A DNA stretch of 64,000 nt. It comes from Eutreptiella sp. 'Long Island Sound 2002'. Taxonomy: Eukaryota; Euglenozoa; Euglenophyceae; Eutreptiales; Eutreptiaceae. The stretch covers positions 30,511,380 to 30,575,379 of the forward strand of contig OZ038398.1 of NCBI GenBank assembly GCA_964036045.1, in the 5' to 3' direction. A model generated the notes under the pieces. It had not been told where the DNA came from. It did not search any database and saw nothing but the letters and a program-made list of their open reading frames with translations. Position numbers and translations under genes: made by a program. Shown here one piece after another: positions 12,641 to 26,770 of this stretch (position 1 is its first letter; each line of letters begins with the position of its first letter).

Positions 12641-15600
12641 AAAATTCTCGGAAAATTCTCGGAAAATTCTCGGAAAATTGACGGAAAATTCTCGGAAAAT
12701 TCTGGGAAAATTCTCAGAAAATTCTCGGAAAATTCTCAGAAAATTCTCGGAGAATCCTCGGCAAATTCTCGGAAAATTCTCGGAAAATTCTCGGAAAATT
12801 TTCCGAAAATTCTGGGAAAAATCTCGGAAAATTCTCGGAAAATTCTCGGAAAATTCTCAGAAAATTCTCGGAAAATTCTCGGAAAATTCTCGGAAAATTC
12901 TCAGAAAATTCTCGGAAAATTCTCGGAAAATTCTCGGAAAATTTTTGGAAAATTCTCGGAGAATCCTCGGAAAATTCTCGGAAAATTCTCGGAAAATTCT
13001 CGGAAAATTCTCGGAAAATTCTTGGAAAAATCTCGGAAAATTCTCGGAAAATTCTCGGAAAATTCTCAGAAAATTCTCGGAAAATTCTCGGAAAATCTTC
13101 GGAAAATTCTCCGAAAATTCTCGGAAAATTGACGGAAAATTCTCGGAAAATTCTCAGAAAATTCTCGGAAAATTCTCGGAAAATTCTCGGAAAATTCTCA
13201 GAAAATTCTCGGAAAATTCTCGGAAAATTCTCGGAGAATCCTCGGCCAATTCTCGGAAAATTCTCGGAAAATTCTCGGAAAATTCTCGGAAAATTCTGGG
13301 AAAAATCTCGGAAAATTCTCGGAAAATTCTCGGAAAATTCTCAGAAAATTCTCGGAAAATTCTCGGAAAATTCTCGGAAAATTCTCGGAAAATTCTCGGA
13401 AAATTCTCGGAAAATTCTCGGAAAATTCTCAGAAAATTCTCGGAAAATTCTCGGAAAATTGACGGAAAATTCTCGGAAAATTCTCGGAAAATTCTCGGAA
13501 AATTCCCGGAAAATTCTCGGAAAATTCTCGGAAGATTCTCGGAAAATTCTCGGAAAATTCTCGGAAAATTCTCGGAAAATTCTCGGAAAATTCTCGGAAA
13601 ATTCTCAGAAAATTCTCGGAAAATTCTCAGAAAATTCTCGGAGAATCCTCGGCAAATTCTCGGAAAATTCTCGGAAAATTCTCGGAAAATTCTCGGAAAA
13701 TTCTGGGAAAAATCTCGGAAAATTCTCGGAAAATTCTCGGAAAATTCTCAGAAATTTCTCCGAAAATTCTCGGAAATCTTTCGGAAAATTCTCGGAAAAT
13801 TCTCGGAAAATTGACGGAAAATTCTCGGAAAATTCTCAGAAAATTCTCGGAAAATTCTCAGAAAATTCTCGGAAAATTCTCGGAAAATTCTCGGAAAATT
13901 CTCGGAAAATTCTCGGAAAATTCTCGGAAAATTCTCGGAAAATTCTCGGAGAATCCTCGGCAAATTCTCGGAAAATTCTCGGAAAATTGTCGGAAAATTC
14001 TCGGAAAATTCTGGGAAAAATCTCGGAAAATTCTCGGAAAATTCTCGGAAAATTCTCAGAAAATTCTCGGAAAATTCTCGGAAAATTCTCGGAAAATTCT
14101 CGGAAAATTCTCGGAAAATTCACGGAAAATTCTCGGAAAATTCTCAGAAAATTCTCGGAAAATTCTCAGAAAATTCTCGGAAAATTCTCGGAAAATTCTC
14201 GGAAAATTCTCGGAAAATTCTCGGAAAATTCTCGGAAAATTCTCGGAAAATTCTCGGAAAATTGACGGAAAATTCTCGGAAAATTCTCGGAAAATTCTCG
14301 GAAAATTCTCGGAAAATTCTCGGAGAATCTTCGGCAAATTCTCGGAAAATTCTTGGAAAATTCTCGGAAAATTCTCGGAAAATTCTGGGAAAAATCTCGG
14401 AAAATTCTCGGAAAATTCTCGGAAAATTCTCAGAAAATTCTCGGAAAATTCTCGGAAAATTTTCGGAAAATTCTCGGAAAATTCTCGGAAAATTGACGGA
14501 AAATTCTCGGAAAATTCTCAGAAAATTCTCGGAAAATTCTCGGAAAATTCTCGGAAAATTCTCAGAAAATTCTCGGAAAATTCTCGGAAAATTCTCGGAG
14601 AATCCTCGGCAAATTCTCGGAAAATTGACGGAAAATTCTCGGAAAATTCTCAGAAAATTCTCGGAAAATTCTCAGAAAATTCTCGGAAAATTCTCGGAAA
14701 ATTCTCGGAAAATTCTCGGAAAATTCTCGGAAAATTCTCGGAAAATTCTCGGAAAATTCTCGGAAAATTGACGGAAAATTCTCGGAAAATTCTCGGAAAA
14801 TTCTCGGAAAATTCTCGGAAAATTCTCGGAGAATCCTCGGCAAATTCTCGGAAAATTCTCGGAAAATTCTCGGAAAATTCTCGGAAAATTCTGGGAAAAA
14901 TCTCGGAAAATTCTCGGAAAATTCTCGGAAAATTCTCAGAAAATTCTCGGAAAATTCTCGGAAAATTCTCGGAAAAATCTCGGAAAATTCTCGGAAAATT
15001 GACGGAAAATTCTCGGAAAATTCTCAGAAAATTCTCGGAAAATTCTCAGAAAATTCTCGGAAAATTCTCGGAAAATTCTCGGAAAATTCTCGGAAAATTC
15101 TCGGAAAATTCTCGGAAAATTCTCGGAAAATTCTCGGAAAATTGACGGAAAATTCTCGGAAAATTCTCGGAAAATTCTCGGAAAATTCTCGGAAAATTCT
15201 CGGAGAATCCTCGGCAAATTCTCGGAAAATTCTTGGAAAATTCTCGGAAAATTCTCGGAAAATTCTGGGAAAAATCTCGGAAAATTCTCGGAAAATTCTC
15301 GGAAAATTCTCAGAAAATTCTCGGAAAATTCTCGGAAAATTCTCGGAAAATTCTCGGAAAATTCTCGGAAAATTCTCGGAAAATTCTCGGGAAATTCTCA
15401 GAAAATTCTCGGAAAATTCTCGGAAAATTGACGGAAAATTCTCGGAAAATTCTCGGAAAATTCTCGGAAAATTCTCGGAAAATTCTCGGAAAATTCTCGG
15501 AAAATTCTCGGAAAATTCTCGGAAAATTCTCGGAAAATTCTCGGAAAATTCTCGGAAAATTCTCAGAAAATTCTCGGAAAATTCTCAGAAAATTCTCGGA

Positions 15601-15910
15601 GAATCCTCGGCAAATTCTCGGAAAATTCTCGGAAAAATTCTCGGAAAATTCTCGGAAAATTCTGGGAAAAATCTCGGAAAATTCTCGGAAAATTCTCGGA
15701 AAATTCTCACAAAATTCTCGGAAAATTCTCGGAAATCTTTCGGAAAATTCTCGGAAAATTCTCGGAAAATTGACGGAAAATTCTCGGAAAATTCTCAGAA
15801 AATTCTCGGAAAATTCTCAGAAAATTCTCGGAAAATTCTCGGAAAATTCTCGGAAAATTCTCGGAAAATTCTCGGAAAATTCTCGGAAAATTCTCGGAAA
15901 ATTCTCGGAA

Positions 15911-18900
15911 AATTGACGGAAAATTCTCGGAAAATTCTCAGAAAATTCTCGGAAAATTCTCGGAAAATTCTCGGAAAATTCTCAGAAAATTCTCGGAAAA
16001 TTCTCGGAAAATTCTCGGAGAATCCTCGGCAAATTCTCGGAAAATTCTCGGAAAATTCTCGGAAAATTCTCGGAAAATTCTGGGAAAAATCTCGGAAAAT
16101 TCTCGGAAAATTCTCGGAAAATTCTCAGAAAATTCTCGGAAAATTCTCGGAAAATTCTCGGAAAATTCTCGGAAAATTCTCGGAAAATTTTCGGAAAATT
16201 CTCGGAAAAATCTCGGAAAATTGACGGAAAATTCTCGGAAAATTCTCAGAAAATTCTCGGAAAATTCTCAGAAAATTCTCGGAAAATTCTCGGAAAATTC
16301 TCGGAAAATTCTCGGAAAATTCTCGGAAAATTCTCGGAAAATTCTCGGAAAATTCTCGGAAAATTGACGGAAAATTCTCGGAAAATTCTCGGAAAATTCT
16401 CGGAAAATTTTTGGAAAATTCTCGGAGAATCCTCGGCAAATTCTCGGAAAATTCTCGGAAAATTCTCGGAAAATTCTCGGAAAATTCTTGGAAAAATCTC
16501 GGAAAATTCTCGGAAAATTCTCGGAAAATTCTCAGAAAATTCTCGGAAAATTCTCGGAAAATTTTCGGAAAATTCTCCGAAAATTCTCGGAAAATTGACG
16601 GAAAATTCTCGGAAAATTCTCAGAAAATTCTCGGAAAATTCTCGGAAAATTCTCGGAAAATTCTCAGAAAATTCTCGGAAAATTCTCGGAAAATTCTCGG
16701 AGAATCCTCGGCCAATTCTCGGAAAATTCTCGGAAAATTCTCGGAAAATTCTCGGAAAATTCTGGGAAAATTCTCGGAAAATTCTCGGAAAATTCTCGGA
16801 AAATTCCCGGAAAATTCTCGGAAAATTCTCGGAAAATTCTCGGAAAATTCTCGGAAAATTCTCGGAAAATTCTCGGAAAATTCTCGGAAAATTCTCGGAA
16901 AATTCTCAGAAAATTCTCGGAAAATTCTCAGAAAATTCTCGGAGAATCCTCGGCAAATTCTCGGAAAATTCTCGGAAAAATTCTCGGAAAATTCTCGGAA
17001 AATTCTCGGAAAATTCTCGGGAAATTCTCAGAAAATTCTCGGAAAATTCTCGGAAAATTCTCGGAAAATTCTCGGAAAATTCTCGGAAAATTCTCGGAAA
17101 ATTCTCGGAAAATTCTCAGAAAATTCTCGGAAAATTCTCGGAAAATTGACGGAAAATTCTCGGAAAATTCTCGGAAAATTCTCGGAAAATTCTCGGAAAA
17201 TTCTCGGAAAATTCCCGGAAAATTCTCGGAAAATTCTCGGAAAATTCTCAGAAAATTCTCGGAAAATTCTCGGAAAATTCTCGGAAAATTCTCGGAAAAT
17301 TCTCGGAAAATTCTCGGAAAATTCTCGGAAAATTCTACGAAAATTGACGGAAAATTCTCGGAAAATTCTCGGAAAATTCTCGGAAAATTTTTGGAAAATT
17401 CTCGGAGAATCCTCGGCAAATTCTCGGAAAATTCTCGGAAAATTCTCGGAAAATTCTCGGAAAATTCTTGGAAAAATCTCGGAAAATTCTCGGAAAATTC
17501 TCGGAAAATTCTCAGAAAATTCTCGGAAAATTCTCGGAAAATTTTCGGAAAATTCTCCGAAAATTCTCGGAAAATTGACGGAAAATTCTCGGAAAATTCT
17601 CAGAAAATTCTCGGAAAATTCTCGGAAAATTCTCGGAAAATTCTCAGAAAATTCTCGGAAAATTCTCGGAAAATTCTCGGAGAATCCTCGGCCAATTCTC
17701 GGAAAATTCTCGGAAAATTCTCGGAAAATTCTCGGAAAATTCTCGGAAAATTGACGGAAAATTCTCGGAAAATTCTCAGAAAATTCTCGGAAAATTCTCG
17801 GAAAATTCTCGGAAAATTCTCAGAAAATTCTCGGAAAATTCTCGGAAAATTCTCGGAGAATCCTCGGCAAATTCTCGGAAAATTCTCGGAAAATTCTCGG
17901 AAAATTCTCGGAAAATTCTGGGAAAAATCTCGGAAAATTCTCGGAAAATTCTCGGAAAATTCTCAGAAAATTCTCGGAAAATTCTCGGAAAATTCTCGGA
18001 AAATTCTCGGAAAATTCTCGGAAAATTTTCGGAAAATTCTCGGAAAAATCTCGGAAAATTGACGGAAAATTCTCGGAAAATTCTCAGAAAATTCTCGGAA
18101 AATTCTCAGAAAATTCTCGGAAAATTCTCGGAAAATTCTCGGAAAATTCTCGGAAAATTCTCGGAAAATTCTCGGAAAATTCTCGGAAAATTCTCGGAAA
18201 ATTGACGGAAAATTCTCGGAAAATTCTCGGAAAATTCTCGGAAAATTTTTGGAAAATTCTCGGAGAATCCTCGGCAAATTCTCGGAAAATTCTCGGAAAA
18301 TTCTCGGAAAATTCTCGGAAAATTCTTGGAAAAATCTCGGAAAATTCTCGGAAAATTCTCGGAAAATTCTCAGAAAATTCTCGGAAAATTCTCGGAAAAT
18401 TTTCGGAAAATTCTCCGAAAATTCTCGGAAAATTGACGGAAAATTCTCGGAAAATTCTCAGAAAATTCTCGGAAAATTCTCGGAAAATTCTCGGAAAATT
18501 CTCAGAAAATTCTCGGAAAATTCTCGGAAAATTCTCGGAGAATCCTCGGCCAATTCTCGGAAAATTCTCGGAAAATTCTCGGAAAATTCTCGGAAAATTC
18601 TGGGAAAATTCTCGGAAAATTCTCGGAAAATTCTCGGAAAATTCCCGGAAAATTCTCGGAAAATTCTCGGAAAATTCTCGGAAAATTCTCGGAAAATTCT
18701 CGGAAAATTCTCGGAAAATTCTCGGAAAATTCTCGGAAAATTCTCAGAAAATTCTCGGAAAATTCTCAGAAAATTCTCGGAGAATCCTCGGCAAATTCTC
18801 GGAAAATTCTCGGAAAAATTCTCGGAAAATTCTCGGAAAATTCTCGGAAAATTCTCGGGAAATTCTCAGAAAATTCTCGGAAAATTCTCGGAAAATTCTC

Positions 18901-19586
18901 GGAAAATTCTCGGAAAATTCTCGGAAAATTCTCGGAAAATTCTCGGAAAATTCTCAGAAAATTCTCGGAAAATTCTCGGAAAATTGACGGAAAATTCTCG
19001 GAAAATTCTCGGAAAATTCTCGGAAAATTCTCGGAAAATTCTCGGAAAATTCCCGGAAAATTCTCGGAAAATTCTCGGAAAATTCTCAGAAAATTCTCGG
19101 AAAATTCTCGGAAAATTCTCGGAAAATTCTCGGAAAATTCTCGGAAAATTCTCGGAAAATTCTCGGAAAATTCTACGGAAATTGACGGAAAATTCTCGGA
19201 AAATTCTCGGAAAATTCTCGGAAAATTTTTGGAAAATTCTCGGAGAATCCTCGGCAAATTCTCGGAAAATTCTCGGAAAATTCTCGGAAAATTCTCGGAA
19301 AATTCTTGGAAAAATCTCGGAAAATTCTCGGAAAATTCTCGGAAAATTCTCAGAAAATTCTCGGAAAATTCTCGGAAAATTTTCGGAAAATTCTCCGAAA
19401 ATTCTCGGAAAATTGACGGAAAATTCTCGGAAAATTCTCAGAAAATTCTCGGAAAATTCTCGGAAAATTCTCGGAAAATTCTCAGAAAATTCTCGGAAAA
19501 TTCTCGGAAAATTCTCGGAGAATCCTCGGCCAATTCTCGGAAAATTCTCGGAAAATTCTCGGAAAATTCTCGGAAAATTCTGGGAA
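15911..19586 (+). repeat. 1,838-bp tandem duplication, two copies
   Basis: Copy 1 runs about 15,911-17,748 and copy 2 about 17,749-19,586, both opening with TTGACGG. Boxes 16017/17855, 16424/18262, 16699/18537, 16941/18779, 17404/19242 and 17679/19517 all differ by 1,838 (167 units plus 1 bp). Inside, a shorter segment around the TTTTTGG box recurs at 980 bp (16424/17404 and 18262/19242), giving four related segments in a row. A rare CTACG unit sits just before TTGACGG in both copies (near 17,336 and 19,173), but the next base differs (CTACGAAAA versus CTACGGAAA). Copy A has no such expansion. Confidence 0.88.
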
Positions 19587-21658
19587 AATTCTCGGAAAAT
19601 TCTCGGAAAATTCTCGGAAAATTCCCGGAAAATTCTCGGAAAATTCTCGGAAAATTCTCGGAAAATTCTCGGAAAATTCTCGGAAAATTCTCGGAAAATT
19701 CTCGGAAAATTCTCGGAAAATTCTCAGAAAATTCTCGGAAAATTCTCAGAAAATTCTCGGAGAATCCTCGGCAAATTCTCGGAAAATTCTCGGAAAAATT
19801 CTCGGAAAATTCTCGGAAAATTCTCGGAAAATTCTCGGAAAATTCTCAGAAAATTCTGGGAAAATTCTCGGAAAATTCTCGGAAAATTCTCGGAAAATTC
19901 TCGGAAAATTCTCGGAAAATTCTCGGAAAATTCTCAGAAAATTCTCGGAAAATTCTCGGAAAATTGACGGAAAATTCTCGGAAAATTCTCGGAAAATTCT
20001 CGGAAAATTCTCGGAAAATTCTCGGAAAATTCCCGGAAAATTCTCGGAAAATTCTCGGAAAATTCTCGGAAAATTCTCGGAAAATTCTCAGAAAATTCTC
20101 GGAAAATTCTCAGAAAATTCTCGGAGAATCCTCGGCAAATTCTCGGAAAATTCTCGGAAAAATTCTCGGAAAATTCTCGGAAAATTCTGGGAAAAGTCTC
20201 GGAAAATTCTCGGAAAATTCTCGGAAAATTCTCAGAAAATTCTCGGAAAATTCTCGGAAATCTTTCGGAAAATTCTCGGAAAATTCTCGGAAAATTGACG
20301 GAAAATTCTCGGAAAATTCTCAGAAAATTCTCGGAAAATTCTCAGAAAATTCTCGGAAAATTCTCGGAAAATTCTCGGAAAATTCTCGGAAAATTTTCGG
20401 AAAATTCTCGGAAAATTCTCGGAAAATTCTCGGAAAATTGACGGAAAATTCTCAGAAAATTCTCGGAAAATTCTCGGAAAATTCTCGGAAAATTCTCGGA
20501 GAATCCTCGGCAAATTCTCGGAAAATTCTCGGAAAATTCTCGGAAAATTCTCGGAAAATTCTGGGAAAAATCTCGGAAAATTCTCGGAAAATTCTCGGAA
20601 AATTCTCAGAAAATTCTCGGAAAATTCTCGGAAAATTCTCGGAAAATTCTCGGAAAATTCTCGGAAAATTGACGGAAAATTCTCGGAAAATTCTCAGAAA
20701 ATTCTCGTAAAATTCTCAGAAAATTCTCGGAAAATTCTCGGAAAATTCTCGGAAAATTCTCGGAAAATTCTCTGAAAATTCTCGGAAAATTCTCGGAAAA
20801 TTGACGGAAAATTCTCGGAAAATTCTCGGAAAATTCTCGGAAAATTCTCGGAAAATTCTCGGAGAATCCTCGGCAAATTCTCGGAAAATTCTTGGAAAAT
20901 TCTCGGAAAATTCTCCGAAAATTCTGGGAAAAATCTCGGAAAATTCTCGGAAAATTCTCGGAAAATTCTCAGAAAATTCTCGGAAAATTCTCGGAAAATT
21001 TTCGGAAAATTCTCGGAAAATTCTCGGAAAATTGACGGAAAATTCTCGGAAAATTCTCAGAAAATTCTCGGAAAATTCTCGGAAAATTCTCGGAAAATTC
21101 TCAGAAAATTCTCGGAAAATTCTCGGAAAATTCTCGGAGAATCCTCGGCAAATTCTCGGAAAATTGACGGAAAATTCTCGGAAAATTCTCAGAAAATTCT
21201 CGGAAAATTCTCAGAAAATTCTCGGAAAATTCTCGGAAAATTCTCGGAAAATTCTCGGAAAATTCTCGGAAAATTCTCGGAAAATTCTCGGAAAATTGAC
21301 GGAAAATTCTCGGAAAATTCTCGGAAAATTCTCGGAAAATTCTCGGAAAATTCTCGGAGAATCCTCGGCAAATTCTCGGAAAATTCTCGGAAAATTCTCG
21401 GAAAATTCTCGGAAAATTCTGGGAAAAATCTCGGAAACTTCTCGGAAAATTCTCGGAAAATTCTCAGAAAATTCTCGGAAAATTCTCGGAAAATTCTCGG
21501 AAAATTCTCGGAAAATTCTCGGAAAATTGACCGAAAATTCTCGGAAAATTCTCAGAAAATTCTCGGAAAATTCTCAGAAAATTCTCGGAAAATTCTCGGA
21601 AAATTCTCGGAAAATTCTCGGAAAATTCTCGGAAAATTCTCGGAAAATTCTCGGAAAA

Positions 21659-23350
21659 TTGACGGAAAATTCTCGGAAAATTCTCGGAAAATTCTCGGAA
21701 AATTCTCGGAAAATTCTCGGAGAATCCTCGGCAAATTCTCGGAAAATTCTTGGAAAATTCTCGGAAAATTCTCGGAAAATTCTGGGAAAAATCTCGGAAA
21801 ATTCTCGGAAAATTCTCGGAAAATTCTCAGAAAATTCTCGGAAAATTCTCGGAAAATTTTCGGAAAATTCTCGGAAAATTGACGGAAAATTGACGGAAAA
21901 TTCTCGGAAAATTCTCAGAAAATTCTCGGAAAATTCTCGGAAAATTCTCGGAAAATTCTCAGAAAATTCTCGGAAAATTCTCGGAAAATTCTCGGAGAAT
22001 CCTCGGCAAATTCTCGGAAAATTCTCGGAAAATTCTCGGAAAATTCTCGGAAAATTCTGGGAAAAATCTCGGAAAATTCTCGGAAAATTCTCGGAAAATT
22101 CTCAGAAAATTCTCGGAAAATTCTCGGAAAATTCTCGGAAAATTCTCGGAAAATTCTCGGAAAATTCTCGGAAAATTCTCGGAAAATTCTCAGAAAATTC
22201 TCGGAAAATTCTCGGAAAATTGACGGAAAATTCTCGGAAAATTCTCGGAAAGATCTCGGAAAATTCTCGGAAAATTCTCGGAAAATTCCCGGAAAATTCT
22301 CGGAAAATTCTCGGAAAATTCTCGGAAAATTCTCGGAAAATTCTCGGAAAATTCTCGGAAAATTCTCGGAAAATTCTCGGAAAATTCTCGGAAAATTCTC
22401 AGAAAATTCTCGGAAAATTCTCGGAAAATTCTCGGAAAATTCTCGGAAAATTGACGGAAAATTCTCGGAAAATTCTCGGAAAATTCTCGGAAAATTCTCG
22501 GAAAATTCTCGGAAAATTCTCGGAAAATTGACGGAAAATTCTCGGAAAATTCTCGGAAAATTCTCGGAAAATTCTCGGAAAATTCTCGGAGAATCCTCGG
22601 CAAATTCTCGGAAAATTCTTGGAAAATTCTCGGAAAATTCTCGGAAAATTCTGGGAAAAATCTCGGAAAATTCTCGGAAAATTCTCGGAAAATTCTCAGA
22701 AAATTCTCGGAAAATTCTCGGAAAATTTTCGGAAAATTCTCGGAAAATTGACGGAAAATTGACGGAAAATTCTCGGAAAATTCTCAGAAAATTCTCGGAA
22801 AATTCTCGGAAAATTCTCGGAAAATTCTCAGAAAATTCTCGGAAAATTCTCGGAAAATTCTCGGAGAATCCTCGGCAAATTCTCGGAAAATTCTCGGAAA
22901 ATTCTCGGAAAATTCTCGGAAAATTCTGGGAAAAATCTCGGAAAATTCTCGGAAAATTCTCGGAAAATTCTCAGAAAATTCTCGGAAAATTCTCGGAAAA
23001 TTCTCGGAAAATTCTCGGAAAATTCTCGGAAAATTCTCGGAAAATTCTCGGAAAATTCTCAGAAAATTCTCGGAAAATTCTCGGAAAATTGACGGAAAAT
23101 TCTCGGAAAATTCTCGGAAAGATCTCGGAAAATTCTCGGAAAATTCTCGGAAAATTCCCGGAAAATTCTCGGAAAATTCTCGGAAAATTCTCGGAAAATT
23201 CTCGGAAAATTCTCGGAAAATTCTCGGAAAATTCTCGGAAAATTCTCGGAAAATTCTCGGAAAATTCTCAGAAAATTCTCGGAAAATTCTCGGAAAATTC
23301 TCGGAAAATTCTCGGAAAATTGACGGAAAATTCTCGGAAAATTCTCGGAA
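21659..23350 (+). repeat. 869-bp tandem duplication (79 units)
   Basis: Boxes 21719/22588 and 21994/22863, the AGATCT variant at 22,251/23,120 and the TGACGG at 22,452/23,321 all differ by 869 bp. The copies start at TTGACGG units (21,659 and 22,528). Copy A has a single AGATCT unit (6,779), so the duplication probably arose after A and B separated. Confidence 0.87.
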
Positions 23351-26300
23351 AATTCTCAGAAAATTCTCGGAAAATTCTCAGAAAATTCTCGGAGAATCCT
23401 CGGCAAATTCTCGGAAAATTCTCGGAAAATTCTCGGAAAATTCTCGGAAAATTCTGGGAAAAATCTCGGAAAATTCTCGGAAAATTCTCGGAAAATTCTC
23501 AGAAAATTCTCGGAAAATTCTCGGAAAATTTTCGGAAAATTCTCGGAAAATTCTCGGAAAATTGACGGAAAATTCTCGGAAAATTCTCAGAAAATTCTCG
23601 GAAAATTCTCAGAAAATTCTCGGAAAATTCTCGGAAAATTCTCGGAAAATTCTCGGAAAATTCTCGGAAAATTCTCGGAAAATTCTCGGAAAATTCTCGG
23701 AGAATCCTCGGCAAATTCTCGGAAAATTCTCGGAAAATTCTCGGAAAATTCTCGGAAAATTCTGGGAAAATTCTCGGAAAATTCACGGAAAATTCTCGGA
23801 AAATTCTCAGAAAATTCTCGGAAAATTCTCGGAAAATTCTCGGAAAATTCTCGGAAAATTCTCGGAAAATTGACGGAAAATTCTCGGAAAATTCTCAGAA
23901 AATTCTCGGAAAATTCTCGGAAAATTCTCAGAAAAATTCTCAGAAAATTCTCGGAAAATTCTCGGAAAATTCTCGGAGAATCCTCGGCAAATTCTCGGAA
24001 AATTCTCGGAAAATTCTCGGAAAATTCTCGGAAAATTCTGGGAAAAATCTCGGAAAATTCTCGGGAAATTCTCGGAAAATTCTCAGAAAATTCTCGGAAA
24101 ATTCTCGGAAAATTCACGGAAAATTCTCGGAAAATTCTCGGAAAATTCTCGGAAAATTCTCGGAAAATTCTCAGAAAATTCTCGGAAAATTCTCGGAAAA
24201 TTCTCGGAAAATTCTTGGAAAATTCTCTGAAAATTCTCGGAAAATTCTCAGAAAATTCTCGGAAAATTCTCGGAAAATTCTCGGAAAATTCTCGGAAAAT
24301 TCTCGGAAAATTGACGGAAAATTCTCGGAAAATTCTCGGAAAATTCTGAGAAAAATCTCGGAAAATTCTCGGAAAATTCGCGGAAAATTCTCAGAAAATT
24401 CTCGGAAAATTCTCGGAAAATTCTCGGCAAATTCTCGGAAAATTCTCGGAAAATTCTCGGAAAATTCTCGGAAAATTCTGGGAAAATTCTCCGAAAATTC
24501 TCGGAAAATTCTCGGAAAATTCTCGGAAAATTCTCGGAAAATTCTCGGAAAATTCTCGGAAAATTCTCGGAAAATTCTCGGAAAATTCTCAGAAAATTCT
24601 CGGAAAATTCTCGGAAAATTCTCGGAAAATTCTCGGAAAATTCTCGGAAAATTCTCGGAAAATTCTCGGAAAATTGACGGAAAATTCTCGGAAAATTCTC
24701 GGAAAATTCTCGGAAAATTCTCGGAAAATTCTCGGAGAATCCTCGGCAAATTCTCGGAAAATTCTTGGAAAATTCTCGGAAAATTCTCGGAAAATTCTGG
24801 GAAAAATCTCGGAAAATTCTCGGAAAATTCTCGGAAAATTCTCAGAAAATTCTCGGAAAATTCTCGGAAAATTTTCGGAAAATTCTCGGAAAATTGACGG
24901 AAAATTGACGGAAAATTCTCGGAAAATTCTCAGAAAATTCTCGGAAAATTCTCAGAAAATTCTCGGAAAATTCTCGGAAAATTCTCGGAAAATTCTCAGA
25001 AAATTCTCGGAAAATTCTCGGAAAATTCTCGGAGAATCCTCGGCAAATTCTCGGAAAATTCTCGGAAAATTCTCGGAAAATTCTCGGAAAATTCTGGGAA
25101 AAATCTCGGAAAATTCTCGGAAAATTCTCGGAAAATTCTCAGAAAATTCTCGGAAAATTCTCGGAAAATTCTCGGAAAATTCTCGGAAAATTCTCGGAAA
25201 ATTCTCTGAAAATTCTCGGAAAATTCTCAGAAAATTCTCGGAAAATTCTCGGAAAATTGACGGAAAATTCTCGGAAAATTCTCGGAAAGATCTCGGAAAA
25301 TTCTCGGAAAATTCTCGGAAAATTCCCGGAAAATTCTCGGAAAATTCTCGGAAAATTCTCGGAAAATTCTCGGAAAATTCTCGGAAAATTCTCGGAAAAT
25401 TCTCGGAAAATTCTCGGAAAATTCTCGGAAAATTCTCAGAAAATTCTCGGAAAATTCTCGGAAAATTCTCGGAAAATTCTCGGAAAATTGACGGAAAATT
25501 CTCGGAAAATTCTCGGAAAATTCTCAGAAAATTCTCGGAAAATTCTCAGAAAATTCTCGGAGAATCCTCGGCAAATTCTCGGAAAATTCTCGGAAAATTC
25601 TCGGAAAATTCTCGGAAAATTCTGGGAAAAATCTCGGAAAATTCTCGGAAAATTCTCGGAAAATTCTCAGAAAATTCTCGGAAAATTCTCGGAAAATTTT
25701 CGGAAAATTCTCGGAAAATTCTCGGAAAATTGACGGAAAATTCTCGGAAAATTCTCAGAAAATTCTCGGAAAATTCTCAGAAAATTCTCGGAAAATTCTC
25801 GGAAAATTCTCGGAAAATTCTCGGAAAATTCTCGGAAAATTCTCGGAAAATTCTCGGAAAATTCTCGGAGAATCCTCGGCAAATTCTCGGAAAATTCTCG
25901 GAAAATTCTCGGAAAATTCTCGGAAAATTCTGGGAAAATTCTCGGAAAATTCACGGAAAATTCTCGGAAAATTCTCAGAAAATTCTCGGAAAATTCTCGG
26001 AAAATTCTCGGAAAATTCTCGGAAAATTCTCGGAAAATTGACGGAAAATTCTCGGAAAATTCTCAGAAAATTCTCGGAAAATTCTCGGAAAATTCTCAGA
26101 AAAATTCTCAGAAAATTCTCGGAAAATTCTCGGAAAATTCTCGGAGAATCCTCGGCAAATTCTCGGAAAATTCTCGGAAAATTCTCGGAAAATTCTCGGA
26201 AAATTCTGGGAAAAATCTCGGAAAATTCTCGGGAAATTCTCGGAAAATTCTCAGAAAATTCTCGGAAAATTCTCGGAAAATTCACGGAAAATTCTCGGAA

Positions 26301-26770
26301 AATTCTCGGAAAATTCTCGGAAAATTCTCGGAAAATTCTCAGAAAATTCTCGGAAAATTCTCGGAAAATTCTCGGAAAATTCTCGGAAAATTCTCGGAAA
26401 ATTCTCGGAAAATTCTCAGAAAATTCTCGGAAAATTCTCGGAAAATTCTCGGAAAATTCTCGGAAAATTCTCGGAAAATTGACGGAAAATTCTCGGAAAA
26501 TTCTCGGAAAATTCTGAGAAAAATCTCGGAAAATTCTCGGAAAATTCGCGGAAAATTCTCAGAAAATTCTCGGAAAATTCTCGGAAAATTCTCGGCAAAT
26601 TCTCGGAAAATTCTCGGAAAATTCTCGGAAAATTCTCGGAAAATTCTGGGAAAATTCTCCGAAAATTCTCGGAAAATTCTCGGAAAATTCTCGGAAAATT
26701 CTCGGAAAATTCTCGGAAAATTCTCGGAAAATTCTCAGAAAATTCTCGGAAAATTCTCGGAAAATTCTCG
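22528..26770 (+). repeat. About 2.15-kb tandem duplication, two copies
   Basis: Copy 1 starts at 22,528 and copy 2 at 24,674, offset 2,146 (box 22588/24734). After a 22-bp (two-unit) difference the offset becomes 2,168: boxes 22863/25031, 23391/25559, 23699/25867 and 23975/26143, AGATCT 23,120/25,288, and TTCGCGG 24,379/26,547. Both copies carry the extra-A landmark CAGAAAAATTCTCAG. This duplication contains the second half of the 869-bp block, so it is nested with it. Confidence 0.87.

Larger units (their letters stand above)
2295..15201 (+). repeat. Super-repeat copy A (about 12.9 kb)
   Basis: Landmarks in order: GGAAATCTTTCGG (2,824), TTTTTGG (3,501), GGAAATCTTTCGG (4,520), CAGAAAAATTCTCAG with an extra A (about 7,590), TTCGCGG plus a solo CGGC unit (8,038/8,087), TCATCAAATTCCC (9,130), TTTTTGG modules (9,741-12,941), GGAAATCTTTCGG (13,772). 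The first part matches copy B at offset 12,907 (boxes 2295/15202, 2691/15598, 3110/16017, 3517/16424). Further along the offset grows stepwise to 15,736, 16,341, 18,509 and 19,157, then falls to 18,255 and 18,233. Local duplications and deletions between the copies would explain this. The edges are my choice at the first and last shared landmarks. Confidence 0.75.
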
